Notes: generated from the sequence alone by a model not told the origin. DNA of 64,000 nt from Juglans regia (GCF_001411555.2 NC_049902.1:11041888-11105887), one strand, 5' to 3'. Shown: positions 11,105 to 21,482, numbered from the stretch's first letter. Numbers and translations are program-made.

Positions 11105-11536
11105 ATAATAATATTTTTTTATTAAATGTAAACCTATCAAACCAAGAGTAAAAGCTAAAATAAAATTAAAAATAATATTATTTTATTACATAATTGAAAT
11201 AAGTTGTTATACAATAGTTATTCTATCATTTTTTCTAATTGCTATATTACAAGGATGGTGCTACATCTACTGAGGATCAGTTTTGGAAAGGGTACCGATG
11301 AGTATTATAATTTTTTTTCTTTATTTAAATGTATTTTTGTGTATATATTTTAAAACAAAATACTAAAAAACAAACACACACAACAATGCTTTAAGAAAAA
11401 AATACTAATCGGTACACTTTGTCTGTAGGAGTGTCATTTTTCTATTACAAAATATAAACATTAGTAAAAAAAATATGTGAATATATTAATCAAATTTCCA
11501 TTATATTATTCAACATAAATTTGTGCCATAACCGAC
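11105..11536. other. AT-rich spacer between solo LTR and SINE
   Basis: Begins with the right copy of the ATAAT target duplication. Nothing else recognised. Confidence 0.5.
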
Positions 11537-11734
11537 CTTTAGGGGGCTCAAGTGGTAAAAACGTTGGGGTTAGGATGTGTTCCTCTAAGTTTAAGGTTTA
11601 AATCCTCTGCAAACAATCTTTTAGGACCATTGGCTTGAGGTGCACTTACAGAAAATTCATTGCTAATGACCTATTCACCCTCTAAATTAGTCGGAATACT
11701 GTTCCTAGATACCCGGTGCCAACATTAAAAAAAC
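11537..11734 (+). mobile_element. tRNA-derived SINE, Au-like
   Basis: The 5' part resembles a tRNA with RNA polymerase III promoter boxes: box A around AGTGGTAAAAACG (11550-11562) and box B GGTTTAAATCC (11595-11605; usual form GGTTCGAATCC). The body has the order of blocks typical of the angiosperm Au SINE: 'GCAAACAATCT', 'GAGGTGCACTTAC', 'TTAGTCGGAATACTGTTCC' and 'ACCCGGTGCCAA', then a short A tail. The many C-to-T type changes suggest an old insertion. No gene function. Confidence 0.8.
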
Positions 11735-11969
11735 CATTTGTACCATTCTCACTTAGTTTAACAACATGTCGTGGCATATATAAACATGTTAAGGATAGTA
11801 CTTTACCAGCTTGGATAATAGTTACATGGTATCATTCTTTGTTCTAAGTTTTCATTTTTTCAACGATTGCCACTTAACCCTACTTTTTAATCATTTCCCA
11901 CCCTTACGACCTTCTCTTTTTTTAAGCCCTTCACCCTTATCAACTAAATTTTCAGTAGGATGGCTATGA
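11735..11969. other. Spacer between SINE and FAR1-like pseudogene
   Basis: Nothing recognised. Confidence 0.4.
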
Positions 11970-14058
11970 TCCTTAACAACAATGCTTTAACCTTCTTCAC
12001 CTGTTCTACTAAAGTAGATGTGGCCTCTTCGTTGTTAGCAGTTCGAGAGGCAAATTTTACCAACTTGGGGCATATTGTTCTATATTGTTGTGTAATATTC
12101 AAGTTTACATCCTTCTTTGCATTGTCCCTTCATTGTCTGAGATATAACAATTGTTTTGCTTCTCTTGCTTATCTTTTCAAGAAATACATATTTGGGATTA
12201 CTTTCATATCTAGAAAGTCAAGCACTTTCAATGCATGACAAAAATTAATTATAAATGTTTCAAACTTCTTACAATTGCATGAGATTGTCTTATTAGTAGG
12301 GTCACAAAGTACCGTTTACTCCTCATCCTTATCAAGAAGCCCTGCAACATATTTATTAACTATTCTACTACTATTCATAATTCATTTCGCTACTAATTAC
12401 AAAATTCTCGTTTCATTCTCCAAACATCCCCATAACTCTTTACAAGACTCTTTTTTTTTTGGCTGTTGAGGCATAGTCACAAGGCTCTCGAAACATTTTA
12501 AAAATTAGAGATTATACACTTGTATTGCTTGCTTCAACAAATGTGAATACTTTGAACTCAATGTTGGCACTTTTTGTCTTGCATTTCAGTTCAGCCTCAA
12601 ACTCCTTTTGTCGATTTTGTTCTACAACCCTGTCAAAATGTTGTAAAAGTTAAACTATTATATTCAAACATGATTTCAAGTAAGTTTTAAGCTTGTTTGG
12701 TTACTGAATTCAGCTGAGTTCAATCTAATTTTAAACTGAATCTAACATCCAAACACGCAACTCTCAAATTACTAAACTCAACCCAACTAAACAATTTTTT
12801 ACATATGGGACCCACAACCTTTTTGAACTTAAAATATCTTTATACGTGGGACCTACAACCTTTTTCAATTTCTAATAAAAAGTATTAAACTCATCTTAAC
12901 ATCCAAACACACTTTAAACTCAGTTTAGATGAGTTCCACATAATTCTCTTTACTACTCAACTCACTACTATTCATAAAGAACTCAACTCAGCTGAACTCA
13001 GTTCAACATCCAAACGCAGCCGTCCCCATTGATAGTCTCACTGAGTTGAGTATTTATTATATATTCCCAAATTAAATTGTTTCATCGTATAGCACTTTGC
13101 TCATTTCTTTCTCAATTTATATATGTCGTCCAACCAACTTACGTCTTGCACCTTACATGTCTGAATACCTTTTCCCAAGCCTTTTTAAATTTGGTCCCAT
13201 CCCTATATTTAAGCATACAAGCTTTGAAATCTGAGAACCATTCTTCATCAAATTTCCAACAAGCTTGACGCCATTTTGCATTATGTGGCAAGTACATGAT
13301 AGTCCATGCCAAGTTTCTAGCATCATGACCTCAGAGATAATTATGACTTTGCCATTCCAGAATCTTGATCTATAAAGATTGAGTTAGGCCTTTTACCTCC
13401 GTGTGCATCTAAGAACCTTTCACAAAGCCGACTAAATGATTTTGCTGTCTCATCATATAATACTGCTGTCGCAAAAATCACAACTCCTCTATAGTTGTGA
13501 TCAACACAGCTAATGGTCTTAACACTTCATCGACATTGCCAAAAGTCATTAAATTGCCGAAACATCTTTCATCAATAATCATGCATCCTTCCATCAGCCC
13601 AAATTGTTAGCTATCCATGCTTCGTAGTACTCCAATTGTACTGCAGAATAAGATGGGTTTCCAATCAGTTATTATTGAAAGTACTTTAACAAACAACCAG
13701 TTTCGCCATAGATCGAGTTCAATAAATCCATGATTTGCCCGCTCACCAGCTTCTCTACTCATGATCAACTCCTTAGGCATGACTACTTCAGAAGCACTGC
13801 GCTAAATTGATTGCAAGGGCTTGTACATTCTTTAGATATTTTTCGTTCAGATCTCAAATATAAGTACGTAGTTTCTAGATAAAGATGAAGTATATGATCA
13901 TTATGTTCAGGCATGTACAAAATCATACCATGTACTGAATTTCCATATTCTCCCACTGTTGCAATGCCTCATCTAATGTATTAAATTCCATCCCAATATG
14001 AGGTCTCCAATCTATTTGGACGTCCATGTTTTGAGATGATGTGTCCATACTATCCATG
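11970..14058 (-). pseudogene. FAR1/FHY3-like protein (domesticated MULE transposase family), broken
   Basis: FAR1-related proteins are DNA-binding regulators descended from Mutator-like transposases. Read right to left: first-exon start 'MDSMDTSSQNMDVQIDW' (14058 downward) and 'HIGMEFNTLDEALQQWE'; then 'GCLLKYFQ', 'NPSYSAVQLE'; the MULE transposase core 'YRGVVIFATAVLYDETAKSF' and 'RFLDAHGGKRPNSIFIDQD' (about 13500-13340), 'TKFKKAWEKVFRHVRCKT' (about 13190); after a MITE, 'QHFDRVVEQNRQKEFEAEL' (about 12650); and the SWIM zinc-finger tail 'ISCNCKKFET', 'CHALKVLDFLDMKVIPNMYF' (about 12285-12180). Many stops and frame changes, plus the MITE at 12691-13020, inactivate it. The FAR1 DNA-binding region between the first exon and the core is not clearly visible. 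Confidence 0.8.
12691..13020. mobile_element. MITE (330 bp) inside the FAR1-like pseudogene
   Basis: The ends are inverted: GCTTGTTTGGTTACTGAATT at left and, on the other strand at right, GCTGCGTTTGGATGTTGAAC, both continuing into TCAGCTGAGTT. Internal 'GGGACCCACAACCTTTTT' and 'GGGACCTACAACCTTTTT' are a near-duplicate pair. FAR1-like coding sequence resumes on both sides, so it is an insertion. No clear target duplication, so the superfamily is not assigned. Confidence 0.7.
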
Positions 14059-14922
14059 CCAGCAACCTTAACAAAAGATCACGTTCATATCATAATTAGT
14101 AAATTACATACCAAAAATATTCAAATAAAATAACTCAAGTAAACTAATGTTGTGATTTCAATGTGTAGACTATTTAACTAGCTGGGCTGATAAAAGTACA
14201 ACAAAGATTATTAAACTAATCCCATCAAGCATGTTACCCTCAGACTGGCCGGTGGCTAGATAAGATTGTGATCACTTGGTAGGCGATCACTTGAAGACTT
14301 TTGGGACGAAGTAGTTTTCAGATAGTGGTTGCTTATAATTAGTCAACAAACAAGAGCACAAGATTCAATCCGTATAATATATGGGTATATACAATCCGTG
14401 CTCACCACACGGTTTGGCTGCTAATTTTGATTTGAAGAAGGTGAATGTCCAAGCTGATGAAGATTAATTGATAGCTTAGATTGAGATGCACCATTGATCA
14501 TTTGGAGACATCGAATGCATAGTACATGATAATTGTAGTAAAAGAGAAGAGTCAGGTTGTAGAGTTTGAATTAGTTGGAGCTAGATTTTGTGTGGGGTAT
14601 GCTAACCATAGATAGATTTCAAGTGGGTGAGTACGAGAAGTTAATATCAATAAATATTGGGCTCATGGAGATTGTGAAAAATATTAAGCGATCTAACGGG
14701 CAAACTTGTTTCTTTTTTCTTTTTTAAATTTTAGTTGATTTAGATCTCTAGGTTTATTCTACTTCTATTCTGGCCTAGTTTGGTTTCACATACCTTTAAA
14801 ATCATCTCATCTGATTTTATCTCAATATCCAAACACAATTCAAATACAAATATTTTTTAATTTCAAAATTTTAACTTTTTTATTTAATCGTTATCTAAAC
14901 ATTACAACTTTTTCAAACTTCC

Positions 14923-14953
<31 letters not shown>

Positions 14954-15110
14954 GAGATTTTAACCTTTTTTAACTTTATAATTTTTTTATTCAACTTTTC
15001 TCTCTCATTTTTCAAAATCTGGTAAAAATCTTAATTCAAATCTTTTCACTACTATTCACAGATTTCTCACATCATCTCATATGTATAACAAAACTAATAG
15101 GGATATGCTT
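13998..15110. repeat. Segmental duplication, copy 1 (FAR1-like first exon and upstream region)
   Basis: Colinear with 16092-17275: both hold the first exon of the FAR1-like gene ('MDSMDTSSQNMD' on the minus strand), the same upstream sequence and the same MITE at the far end. Small indels separate the copies. Confidence 0.85.
14774..15102. mobile_element. MITE with GTTTGGTTT... termini, copy 1
   Basis: Left end CTAGTTTGGTTTCACATACC and right end, read on the other strand, CTATTAGTTTTGTTATACAT, each followed by GAGATGA/TCATCTC-type tracts. It contains a (TAAA)n run at 14926-14952. Copy 2 is at 16924-17269. Confidence 0.65.
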
Positions 15111-15114
15111 TGAA

Positions 15115-15440
15115 AATTTTGAGGCTAATGAGGGGACGACAATGACGGGTTGGCCTTTGAAAATTTCAACATAGCTGAGGTTGAGGAATTTTGAGTGGAT
15201 TTGCAAGTCTTGTAAAAGGACTGTAAAGTCATGCACGCGCTTGTGGAAAATTTGAGGCTAATGAGGGGACGATAATGATGGGTTGGCCTTCAAAAATTTC
15301 AACATAGCTAAGGTTGAGGAATTTTGAGTGGATTTATAAGTCTTGTAAAACGATTGAAAAGTCATGCACGCGTTTGTGGAGAATTTGAGGCTAATGAGGG
15401 GATGACAACGAGGTGTTGGCCTTCGGAAATTTCAACATAG
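15115..15440 (+). repeat. 133-bp tandem repeat related to the CYSTM gene promoter
   Basis: 'GAGGCTAATGAGGGGA' starts at 15121, 15254 and 15387, exactly 133 bases apart, giving about 2.5 copies. Units share 'GTTGAGGAATTTTGAGTGGA', 'AAGTCATGCACGCG' and 'GGAAATTTCAACATAG'. A single diverged copy lies at 20705-20840 in the same orientation, covering the TATA region of the CYSTM gene. Confidence 0.9.
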
Positions 15441-16091
15441 TTGGCGAGGAAGGACCAACAGCCAAGGTGTAGTAGCTCCTAGCCAGCCCCTACCACGAGA
15501 CTAGGGTGTGCGGCCCAACCGGCGCTTGGTGTATAGTTGCTTGCGAATAAAATGAAAAGGTGCACCAGTTGGAAGAGAAACATCATAACCATTGGACTAA
15601 GCCACCTTTTTGTCACTTGGTAACAGACACAATAATTAATATACTTGTTCGGATCAGATTTCAGAATAATGAAATGTTACAACTGTAGCTTTTCATTTGC
15701 ATCTTTTGGCCATCTTTAAATGAACTCTTTGGCCTACGAATTGAACAATCTCATAAGCCATTTTCAAAATTCTCTCTTCCAATTATCTCATTTCTTCAAA
15801 ATTTGCTACAATTTATTCGTTTTTGAGAGAACAGATTTCTAATCTCTTGGTTGAATAGTAAAATCTTAGGGTGTACGGGATTTATTTCGTGTGTGCATAA
15901 TGCAGTTAGATAAACAGATTTGTCTTGGGCTTCATTGTATCTTGGAGGCAAATATATTTGTAATCCGTGTGCATACCGTTATTGGTGGATGCAAATATTG
16001 TCTTAAAGAAAGTGACATTGTAACGCGCCTAGAAGCAAACTCTTTTCTCTAACTATTTTTTGTTTTGCAGCCTCTTTGCACCACAAATTAA
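15441..16091 (+). mobile_element. Possible copia LTR relic
   Basis: The part from about 15840 to 16060 ('AAACAGATTTGTCTTGGGCT', 'CTTGGAGGCAAATATATTTG', 'TAAAGAAAGTGACATTG') has the texture of the R/U5 part of Tork/TNT1-like copia LTRs. No partner LTR or primer binding site could be paired with it, so this is tentative. 15441-15600 is unrecognised. Confidence 0.3.
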
Positions 16092-17275
16092 TATGAGTTG
16101 TCCAATCAATTTGGGCATCCATGTTTTGAGATGATGTGTCCATACTATCCATGCCAACCTTAACAAGAGACGTTCATATCATAAATAGTAAATTACATAC
16201 AAAAAATATTCAAATAAAATAACTCAAGTAAACTAATGTTGTCATTTCAATGTGTAGACTGGTAAAAGTACAACAAAGATTATTAAACTAATCCCATCAA
16301 GCATGTTACCCTCAGGCTGATAGTTAGATAAGGTTGTGAACTTTTCATTGAATGACTTACTTCGTACCTTGTTTGGCGATCACTTGAAGACTTTTGGGAC
16401 GAAGTAGTTTTCAGATTGCGGTTGCTTATAATTAGTCAACAAACAAGAGCACAAGATTCAATCCGTATAATATATGGGTACAATCGGTGCTCACCACACG
16501 CTCTGGCTTCTAATTTTGATTTGAAGAAGGTGAATGTCCAAGCTGATGAAGATATGATAGCTTAGATTGAGAATTTGAGATGCACAAAGCAACCAGTGAT
16601 CATTTGGATAAATCGAATGCATAGTACATGATAATTGTAGTAAAAAAGAAGAGGCAGGTTGTAGAGTTTGAAGTTGGAGCTAGATTTTGTGTGGAGTATG
16701 CTAACCAAAGATAGATTTCAAGTGGGTGAGTACGAGAAGTTAGTATCAATAAATATTGGGCTCATGGAGATTGTGAAAAAGATTAACCGAATGTCTATAG
16801 GCTGAAACGTCCTAGACATATTAAGCGATCTAACGGGCAAATGTCCTTGTTTCTTTTTTAATTTTTCAGATTTAAGAATTTTAGTTGATTTAGATCTCTA
16901 GTTTGATTCTACTTGTATTCAGGTCTGGTTTGGTTTCACAGACTTATGAAACCATTTCATCTCATCTCAACTCATCTCAATATCCAAACACCATTCAAAC
17001 ACAAATATTTTTTATTTCAAAATTTTAATTTTTTCATCTAATCATTATCTAATCATTATAACTTTCTCAAACTTCCAAACAAAACACAAAAAACTAATGA
17101 AATTCTAACCCGCTTTTAACTTTATAATTTTTTTATTCAAATTTTCTCTCTTTTTCCAAAATTTCGTAAAAATCTTAATTCAAATTATGTCACTACTATT
17201 TATAAATTATGTCACTACTATTCACAGATTTTTTACCTCATCTCATTTATGTAACCAAACTACTAGGGATATACT
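16092..17275. repeat. Segmental duplication, copy 2
   Basis: Second copy of 13998-15110. It carries the FAR1-like first codons ('MDSMDTSSQNMDAQIDW' on the minus strand, about 16155-16100) but none of the downstream exons, then the shared upstream sequence and the MITE at 16924-17269. It contains short stretches missing from copy 1 (for example near 16335-16375). Confidence 0.85.
16924..17269. mobile_element. MITE with GTTTGGTTT... termini, copy 2
   Basis: Left end TCTGGTTTGGTTTCACAGAC; right end, on the other strand, TAGTAGTTTGGTTACATAAA then TGAGATGAGG. It sits at the same place in the duplicated segment as 14774-15102, so it was present before the duplication. Confidence 0.65.
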
Positions 17276-17360
17276 TTGGATGAACTGTTTATTGTTTTCC
17301 TCAACTTATTCAATCTCATACCTCTGTTAAGAGTGTTTTCTTTATTACATTTTGTAAGAT

Positions 17361-17470
17361 GGAGGGGTGCCCACATGGGCAAACCCCTCCTATGCCGTAA
17401 CAGCATGTAACACATGGCTTAATTTCCATGCGTTACATGCTTGAGAATAAAAGTGGCAACGACCACTTTA
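17361..17470. repeat. Cluster of three consecutive hairpins
   Basis: Hairpin 1: GGAGGGG (17361-17367) pairs with CCCCTCC (17384-17390), with inner GCCC/GGGC. Hairpin 2: GCATGTAAC-A-CATGG (17403-17417) pairs with CCATG-C-GTTACATGC (17426-17440), one mismatch in 15 and an 8-base loop. Hairpin 3: AAAGTGG (17450-17456) pairs with CCACTTT (17463-17469), 6-base loop. They abut the broken 5' edge of the copia relic. No known RNA family recognised. Confidence 0.7.
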
Positions 17471-17492
17471 TTGCAGGGGTTAAAAAAATCAA

Positions 17493-19411
17493 AAGATAGT
17501 TGACGATGCCATGTATGCCATCGCAAAATGGCGTGACAGAAATGAGAAATCAAACACTGTTTGAGATGGTTAGGTCAATGATAGTGCAAGCAAACCTACT
17601 AATTTCATTTTGGGTGGGTGTATTTTGACTGCTGCCTATATTCTTAATCGAGTGCTCTCCAAATCAGTATCTTCCACTTCATATGAATTATGGACCATCA
17701 AAAAGCTCAATTTAAGTAACTTGCGCCCATGGGATTTAATGGGTTTTGTTCACGATGTTTTTCATAAATATAAGAAGTTTGGCCCTAAAGGAAAGAAGTG
17801 TATCTTTATAAGGTACTTAGAACACTATAAAGGGTATGTGATAATAAGTGAACAATCTGATGGAATTGTGACTGAGATTGAGTCATGAGATGTACATTTC
17901 ATAGAGGATGAGTTTCCAAGTAGGGGTGAGGTTAATAGGAGTTTGAAACTCCATGAGATTGTGGGTCAAGAGGAAGGCACTCCAAGGGGTTTAGTTGAGA
18001 ATAAGGAAGAAATTTCCCAAACTCCTACAAATTTTGAGAGTGATTTGCCTTTGAGTGGGAGCACACCATTTGTTAATCAACCACAACAACCTCAACCGTG
18101 TAGAAACATGCGTGAAAGTGTTTCTCGTTGTCGTTTTGAGATTGAATGAGAATCTTTCATGCTAGCTCCGCAAGATGATGATGAGCCAAGGACAATTCAT
18201 GAGGCACTCTTGTCTTCTACTAAAGATGAGTGGATGAAAACACTAAATGATAAGATAGAGTCTATGAGGATTAACTAGGTTAGGGATCTAGTATATCTAT
18301 CATTAGGGCGCAAGGTTATTGGGAACAAATAGATTTTAAAGGTGAAGCGCAAGTTGCATGGATCAATAGAATGATACAAAACTCGCTTAGTGGAAAAATG
18401 ATAAACTCAATAGGAGGGTATAGATTATGAGAAAACTTTTTCACTAGTGATGAGAATTGCCTCGATTCACCTGATTCTAGCTATAGTAACGTACATGGAT
18501 TTGAAACTCTATCAAATGGATATTAAGACAACATTTCTCAATGGAGAATTAGATAAGGAGATATATATGGATCAACTCACGACTTTGTGGTCAAAGGTTA
18601 AAAGCGCAAGGTGTGCAAGCTCAAACAATATATATTGCCTAAAACAATCATCTAGACAATGGTATCTCAGATTCCATCAAGTCATTCTCTCGAATGGGTT
18701 TACGATGATCACGGATGATCATTGTGTCTGTCAAAAGGTCCAAGAAGAGCTTCATTATGTTGTCATTCTATGTTGACGACATACTAATGGCTGGAAATGA
18801 CAAAGGGTTGATAGTCACCACAAAAGAGTGGTTATGCTTTAATTTTGAGATGAAGGATATGAGTGAGGCAGATTACATTTTGGGAGTTAGATCTATAGAG
18901 ATCGATCAAAGAAACTTCTATGTTTGTCCCAGCAGACTTACATAAATAAAGTTCTCGAGCGCTTCCAAATGTGTGAATGTAAACCCATTGACACTCCTAT
19001 TGCTAGTGACGAGAGCTTGTTCAAAGAGATGTGTCCTAAGACTCAAAGAGAATTGGGAAAGATGGCTCGTGTCCCTTATCCACCATGGAGGCAGAGTATA
19101 TAGCTTGCTCAGCAGCAGTTTGATTATGGAGGTTCCTTGAACATCTAGATATTGGCACGGATACTACAGATCTGGTGACAATATTTTGTGATAGCATGGC
19201 AGCTTTTGCATATGCTAAGGACTCAAAGTATCATAGAAGAACTAAATACATAGATATCAAATATCACTACATCAGAGACATGGTGGCACAAAAAGAAGTG
19301 GTTCTGAAACACCTTTCTACGAGTCGCATGGTTGCTGATCCCCTAACAAAGCCTATAGCAAGAGATGTTTTTGTGGCTCATGTTAGGAATTTAGGACCGC
19401 GTAGATTGTGA
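17493..19411 (+). pseudogene. Ty1/copia polyprotein relic (integrase end, RT, RNase H)
   Basis: Begins inside the integrase core at 'TMPCMPSQNGVTEMRNQTLF' (the conserved QNG-ER region), then 'LTAAYILNRVLSKS', 'SYELWT', 'KKCIFIRYLEHYKGYV' (integrase C-terminal half, 17610-17888). RT blocks: 'EALLSSTKDEWMKTLND', 'LKLYQMDIKTTFLNGELDKE' (18498-18560), 'NNIYCLKQSSRQWYLRFHQV', 'SFYVDDILMAGND' (about 18763-18800, the YVDD active site kept). RNase H: 'KYHRRTKYIDIKYHYIRD', 'VADPLTKPIARDVF' before TGA at 19409-19411. Gag, protease and the N-terminal integrase are missing, and many stops and frame changes are present. The blocks fit the TNT1-94/Tork type, but I have not proved the lineage. No LTR was identified on either side. 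Confidence 0.85.
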
Positions 19412-20028
19412 ATGTAGTTTATGTTTCAGTTGACATTGAGAAGCAAACTTTCATTTTGAAATGGCTGCAGCTACACCACAAGCCTGTGTCTTACAGTTTA
19501 AGTTTGAAATGTTTGTCAAGGAAACAAATGGAGGCATGATTGACAATAGCACCTCAAAAGTCTTTTGTATTTGCTGTTTGTGTGGAAACATACATCAAAT
19601 AGTTCCAGTTTAACAAGATAAGAAAGATGCAAAGAATCGCAAAGTTGTTGGCTCATACCATCAATATTCTATCAAATCTGGGATGGGCGAGAATATGAGG
19701 ATCAGTTGGTAACAGATCTACTATGCATAGATAATTATATAATTGAATTTGATATATTGATAGTGCGTGTAGATTTAATAAAATATTAGTGATTCTTTGC
19801 TCTAAGGCTAGGCTGGTCTGATTGAGTTCTTTTAAGATGGTGTTTGATATAAAACGATGAATTTTTTAAGCTCCTTGGCAATACAATATATAGTGATTGT
19901 TACCGCATCACAGAAATATAGTAATAAAGTACGAATCTATCAAATTGTGTAAACCTTTTCAAGATTTTAGATTACACAGGACGGGTCACATTCTAAATTG
20001 ATGGGAGCATAATACTGTCTGCAGGCTA
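19412..20028. other. Spacer between copia relic and CYSTM gene
   Basis: The left part may be copia 3' sequence; the right part is the 3' flank of the CYSTM gene. No second LTR or gene seen. Confidence 0.4.
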
Positions 20029-20642
20029 TCAGCAACAGCAAAAATCTAAGACCCAGCAACAGCACAAGGCAGCAACACTGCAAATGAGAAATAAAGCAAA
20101 CAAAGCAAAAATAGATGAAAATTATCAAAACAGAGAACGAAGATCATACAAACAAAAGAAAAACAAACGTACCATCCTTTCCAAAACCCTTCACCCCTAG
20201 TTGTAGTTTCAACGGGAGGCATGTGTTGGGGATTATACCCTGCTGCAGCGTCAGTACCTCTGGTTGGGTAACCAATTGGTGGAGGTGGTGCAACATAATA
20301 ATTAGGAACTTGAACGTTGCCCTGATCTACTACAGCCTGTGGAGGTCCATAGCTCGGCGGATATGCAGTCACAGGTGGGGGATATGCCCCTGCAATTTCA
20401 ATATACATGAACCAAAATCAAAGATCCAATGATCCAAAAGATGTAGTCCGAAATATCTTTTAAGCTTTCCAAAGGAGGCAAAAGAGGAGGAATAAAGTAG
20501 CAGTTTTCTTTCAAAACTAGTTATAAAGAAGGCTCTAGAATTTAATTACATATATGATCCTCTCAAGTCTCAACATACTTCTTAAGATTATACTTGAGGC
20601 ATTTTACTTACCAGGAGCTTGCTGCTGATCATAGTGGCTCAT
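20029..20642 (-). CDS. CYSTM-domain protein (cysteine-rich tail-anchored membrane module), three exons
   Basis: Exons (minus strand): 20642-20612, 20389-20173, 20077-20029; coding length 297 nt, 98 residues. Introns have GT..AG borders (CCTG|GTAAG...TTGCAG; GGATG|GTACG...TTTGCAG) and phases join exactly. The protein starts 'MSHYDQQQAPG', runs through a Pro/Tyr/Gly-rich region with 'YPP', 'PPPPIGYPTRG' and 'GYNPQHMPPVETTTRG', and ends 'GFWKGCVAALCCCWVLDFCC' plus one Cys, the classic CYSTM tail (hydrophobic, Cys-rich). Family members are small tail-anchored proteins, often at the plasma membrane and linked to stress responses. The last exon of 49 nt supplies the whole Cys-rich tail; if exon 2 is read into the intron the frame runs on to a false hydrophobic end. 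A TATA box at 20734-20728 and a CT-rich leader precede it. No stops or missing residues, so I take it as a live gene. Confidence 0.9.
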
Positions 20643-20674
20643 GACTGATAAAATCAGATGCTTACGAAATGCGC

Positions 20675-20696
20675 GAGAGAGAGAGAGAGAGAGAGG
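20675..20696 (-). repeat. (CT)n leader of the CYSTM gene
   Basis: A GA run on the plus strand, read as CT in the gene's direction, 33-54 bases upstream of the start codon. CT-rich leaders are common in plant genes. Confidence 0.7.
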
Positions 20697-20704
20697 GTCG
20701 GATG

Positions 20705-20840
20705 AGAGGTTGAGGAATTTTGAGTGGATTTATAAGTCTTCTAAAATGAATAAAAAGTCATGCACGAACTTGTGGAGAATTTGAGGCTAATGTGGGGACG
20801 GCAACGAGGCGTTGGCCTTCGGAAATTTCAACACAGCTGC
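20705..20840 (+). repeat. Single copy of the 133-bp unit, overlapping the CYSTM promoter
   Basis: Shares 'GTTGAGGAATTTTGAGTGGA', 'TTATAAGTCTT', 'AAGTCATGCACG' and 'GGCCTTCGGAAATTTCAACA' with the array at 15115-15440, in the same orientation. It starts about 63 bases upstream of the CYSTM ATG. Confidence 0.85.
20728..20734 (-). promoter_or_regulatory. TATA box of the CYSTM gene
   Basis: TATAAAT on the minus strand within GACTTATAAATCCACTC, about 90 bases before the ATG and about 35 before the CT-rich leader, so transcription would start near 20697. Confidence 0.6.
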
Positions 20841-20975
20841 CGATAAATCGGATAAACAAATGCCATGTCTGACAAAGCCACGCGTAAAATGTTTGGTGCA
20901 TGTTATGAAATGGTTCTGTTCGTGCCGGAGGATCACACCTGCAAATAGACAACTGCCACTTGTCAAACGATGACG

Positions 20976-21010
<35 letters not shown>

Positions 21011-21482
21011 AATAAGAAAAACCAATGGACTTTCATGTATTTAAAGTTTTATACATCCGCAATACAATTAAGCAAAAGTTTTATAGAAATTTTGATCAAC
21101 ATGATTCCTGTGCTATGTATTATTTGGGTTTAAGAACATGTGTTTTCTATTTTAACCTATTATGGTTTGGATTTTTAAGCAGTAGCTTATATACTATTTT
21201 ATTACTATTTTCGATTATTTTTAACCTAATTAAGAATTGCCACTTAGAAAAATTTAACGAAGTGTTTTTTGTAAAAAAAAAAAAAAAGAGATGCCAATGA
21301 TGTCCGACGTTCTGTGATGTTTTTATGGATGACAATTGGGACACTAGGGAGTTCTGAAAGAAAATTATCGATCTTCTGGCTTCTTTCGAGGAAGTGAAGA
21401 CATGGAGGAGCACTAGGCTGACTCACTTTTCCAAAAGGTTTGTCGAGAACTCGTAAGAACAACCCTTCCCTTCCTTCCCTTG
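20841..21482. other. Spacer with (AT)n run
   Basis: (AT)15 at 20978-21007. A poly-A run at about 21272-21287 precedes 'GAGATGCCAATGATG'. No gene recognised; open frames here are low-complexity. Confidence 0.4.

Noticed and set aside
11537..11610. tRNA gene
   Set aside because: Box A and box B are present but no cloverleaf forms, and the downstream blocks fit an Au-like SINE.
17490..17532. A fourth stem (GCCAT/ATGGC) after the three hairpins
   Set aside because: It lies within readable copia integrase coding sequence (TMPCMPSQNGV) and is short enough to be chance.
20115..20432. 105-codon plus-strand frame over the CYSTM gene
   Set aside because: It is the shadow of CYSTM exon 2 on the opposite strand; the minus-strand gene has splice sites and a family match.
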